From Acidobacteriota bacterium (GTDB lineage Bacteria > Acidobacteriota > Terriglobia > Terriglobales > Acidobacteriaceae): a DNA stretch of 8,543 nucleotides. A program made the translations under genes and the position numbers. Below, piece after piece: positions 7,221-8,543 of the stretch (its first letter is position 1; each line of letters begins with the position of its first letter). The stretch is taken from the NCBI GenBank assembly GCA_021799405.1, contig JAJZAL010000226.1, positions 1 to 8,543 of the forward strand, given 5' to 3'. Under the pieces are notes generated by a model that was not told the origin of the DNA, ran no database searches, and saw only the letters and a program-made list of their open reading frames with translations.

Positions 7221-7379
7221 CTGAACTTTTCCTCTGACCTGATCAAGACAGTCAGCACTGATTTGGTCGATCGGGCGCTCGATCCCGCTATCAGCACCCG
7301 CGAGGCGTCTGGCGGCCGTGGATTCTCCTTTGCGGTTATGGCATTGAAAGAAGACGAGCGCCTGCGAAACCAAGGCTGA
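7221..7379 (+). pseudogene. Possible remnant of a histidine-kinase ATPase (HATPase_c) domain
   Basis: A 52-codon open stretch lies between the TAG at 7218 and the TGA at 7377, in the same frame as the guanylyltransferase and just after its stop. Its central part, including DPAISTREASGGRGFSFAV, resembles the F and G2 boxes of histidine-kinase ATPase domains (pattern R-x-F-D-P-F-F-T-T-R, then G-x-G-x-G-L-A). The G1 box (DxGxG), N box and dimerisation region are absent. The only in-frame ATG is near the end and no ribosome binding site is visible. The two aromatic residues expected after DP are replaced by AI. The most likely reading is a decayed 3' gene fragment; chance resemblance is quite possible. 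Confidence 0.25.
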
Positions 7380-7393
7380 TCCTCTCCGCGCTG

Positions 7394-7399
7394 TACAAT
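7394..7399 (+). promoter_or_regulatory. Possible -10 box of the UPF0182 gene
   Basis: TACAAT matches five of six consensus -10 bases and lies 45 nt before the ATG at 7445, a suitable distance for a short leader containing GGAG at 7435-7438. No recognisable -35 hexamer is seen 16-18 bp upstream, so support is weak. Confidence 0.3.
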
Positions 7400-7444
7400 T
7401 CTTGCGTAACTCGGCGTCAACGAACTGCCCGAGTGGAGCGGAAA

Positions 7445-8543
7445 ATGCCTGAAACCATCGACTGGCCCATGCCAGCGCATTCCTCGCGGCGGCCTCGCCG
7501 CGTACTCTTCGCTTTCCTCGCTCTTATTGCCCTCATTCTGCTGGCCGGCCGGACTGCGGTGTCCTACTGGGTCGATCTTCTCTGGTTTCGATCGCTCGGC
7601 TACGAAGGCGTGTTCTGGAAGACGTGGGGCCTGGAGTGGGGAATTTTCTCGGCCTTTGCGGTGCTCACCTTTCTCATCTTTTACGGAGCGCTGTGGGCGC
7701 TCAAGCGGGCCTATGCAGATGGCTTGCCGAACAGCCACACGCTCTATTTCGCAGGGCAATCCGTCAGCCTTCCGCTGGCGCCGGTTCTGCGCATCGCCGC
7801 GCTCATTATCTCACTCCTGGTCGCGCTGGCCACCGGCGCAACGATGGGGGCGCAATGGCCGGTGCTCGCCTTGTATTGGCATGAGCCGCGCGCCGCGCGA
7901 AACATCGCCGATCCCATCTTCGGCAGGCCGCTGAATTTTTACCTGTTCACACTGCCGGCATGGCATCTCATCGTCGGCTGGCTGCTTACGCTGGCGGTGC
8001 TCATCTGCATCGCTGCCGCATTGTTCATCCTGGCCACTGGCGGTTCCCGGTTGTTTGAAGGGCGCTTCGGCGGCTCTGCTCCGCTGCCCTGGCGCGGGCT
8101 TTCTATCGCCGGCGGCTTTCTGCTGGTGATCATGGCGGTGAACGAATACATCGGCCGGTTTGACTTGCTGATGGGACATCGCGACATCTTCGATGGCGTC
8201 AGCTACACGGATGCGCATGTGACGCTGACCGGAATGATGTTGATCTCAGTGGCCCTGCTGCTGGGCGCGGTGATCGTCTTTGCCAGCGCCATCCTCAAGC
8301 CGCGCGGGCGCTGGCTCTTTGCTGCCATCGTACCGGCGTTGCTCTGTTACGTCTTGTTTAGTGTGGCCGGATGGTACGTCAGCACCTTCCTCGTGAAGCC
8401 GAATCAACTCGATCGCGAGCGGCCATACATTGTGCACAATATTCAGATGACGCGGCTGGCGTTTGGACTGGACCGCTTCACCGGGCACGAGTTCCCGGCG
8501 GAAACCTCGGTGGCGGCGGCCGATGCGCCCAACAATCAGGCGA
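7445..8543 (+). CDS. UPF0182 family integral membrane protein, partial (3' end beyond the window)
   Basis: The first 366 residues are present and the frame is open to the window edge; family members usually have about 850-1000 residues. The N-terminus is basic (SSRRPRR at 13-19). About seven hydrophobic segments follow, near residues 20-40, 64-86, 113-135, 172-198, 218-234, 260-284 and 289-315. Family signatures are WFRSLGYEGVFW at 47-58, DPIFGRPLNFYLFTLP at 156-171, GVSYTDAHV at 251-259 and a KPNQLDRERPYI...NI..TR.AFGLD block at 318-343, where the large extracytoplasmic part normally begins. The start is set by GGAG at 7435-7438, 6 nt before the ATG. The biochemical role of this family is not known to me. 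It follows the guanylyltransferase by 233 bp and probably has its own promoter. Confidence 0.9.
   Translation, partial: MPETIDWPMPAHSSRRPRRVLFAFLALIALILLAGRTAVSYWVDLLWFRSLGYEGVFWKTWGLEWGIFSAFAVLTFLIFYGALWALKRAYADGLPNSHTLYFAGQSVSLPLAPVLRIAALIISLLVALATGATMGAQWPVLALYWHEPRAARNIADPIFGRPLNFYLFTLPAWHLIVGWLLTLAVLICIAAALFILATGGSRLFEGRFGGSAPLPWRGLSIAGGFLLVIMAVNEYIGRFDLLMGHRDIFDGVSYTDAHVTLTGMMLISVALLLGAVIVFASAILKPRGRWLFAAIVPALLCYVLFSVAGWYVSTFLVKPNQLDRERPYIVHNIQMTRLAFGLDRFTGHEFPAETSVAAADAPNNQA

Noticed and set aside
7208..7759. 183-codon minus-strand open frame spanning the gap before UPF0182 and the UPF0182 5' end
   Set aside because: It overlaps the UPF0182 N-terminus, has no recognisable motif, and its terminal part is simply the complement of the kinase-like stretch, a known type of spurious antisense frame.

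Overview
This window is most likely a chromosomal segment of an Acidobacteriota bacterium (class Terriglobia / Acidobacteriia). The main reason is the large TonB-dependent receptor of the Oar type (CarboxypepD_reg domain, then plug with an LPLNGRNF motif, then barrel), a family greatly expanded in that group. The GC-rich coding style, the coaD and UPF0182 sequences and the short AGGAG-type ribosome binding sites fit. This assignment is inference; no rRNA or other marker gene is present.

Layout, all genes on the + strand. Bases 1-573 hold no gene I can support. They contain a very good sigma70-type promoter (TTGACA, 17 bp, CATAAT) whose spacer is largely filled by a perfect 12-bp palindrome, followed by a leader of about 160 nt. 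Bases 574-3963 encode the outer-membrane receptor. A strong hairpin follows it (4018-4050). Next come coaD (4189-4686), for coenzyme A synthesis, and 63 bp later a class I, aspartate-type aminotransferase (4750-5946). A nested, very GC-rich inverted repeat (5951-6026) separates these from a single-domain mannose-1-phosphate guanylyltransferase (6093-7211). A 233-bp gap carries a short reading frame resembling the end of a histidine-kinase ATPase domain. A UPF0182 membrane protein (7445 onward) then runs off the right edge.

The genes look like independent housekeeping or envelope functions rather than one system. The receptor is probably its own regulated unit. coaD and the aminotransferase may share a transcript. 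The guanylyltransferase supplies GDP-mannose for surface polysaccharide, and the UPF0182 protein has no known role. I found no CRISPR array, tRNA, rRNA, insertion sequence, phage gene or defence system. I do not see an exciting new system here. The items most worth checking are the palindrome-in-promoter arrangement, the nested inverted repeat and the kinase-like remnant.
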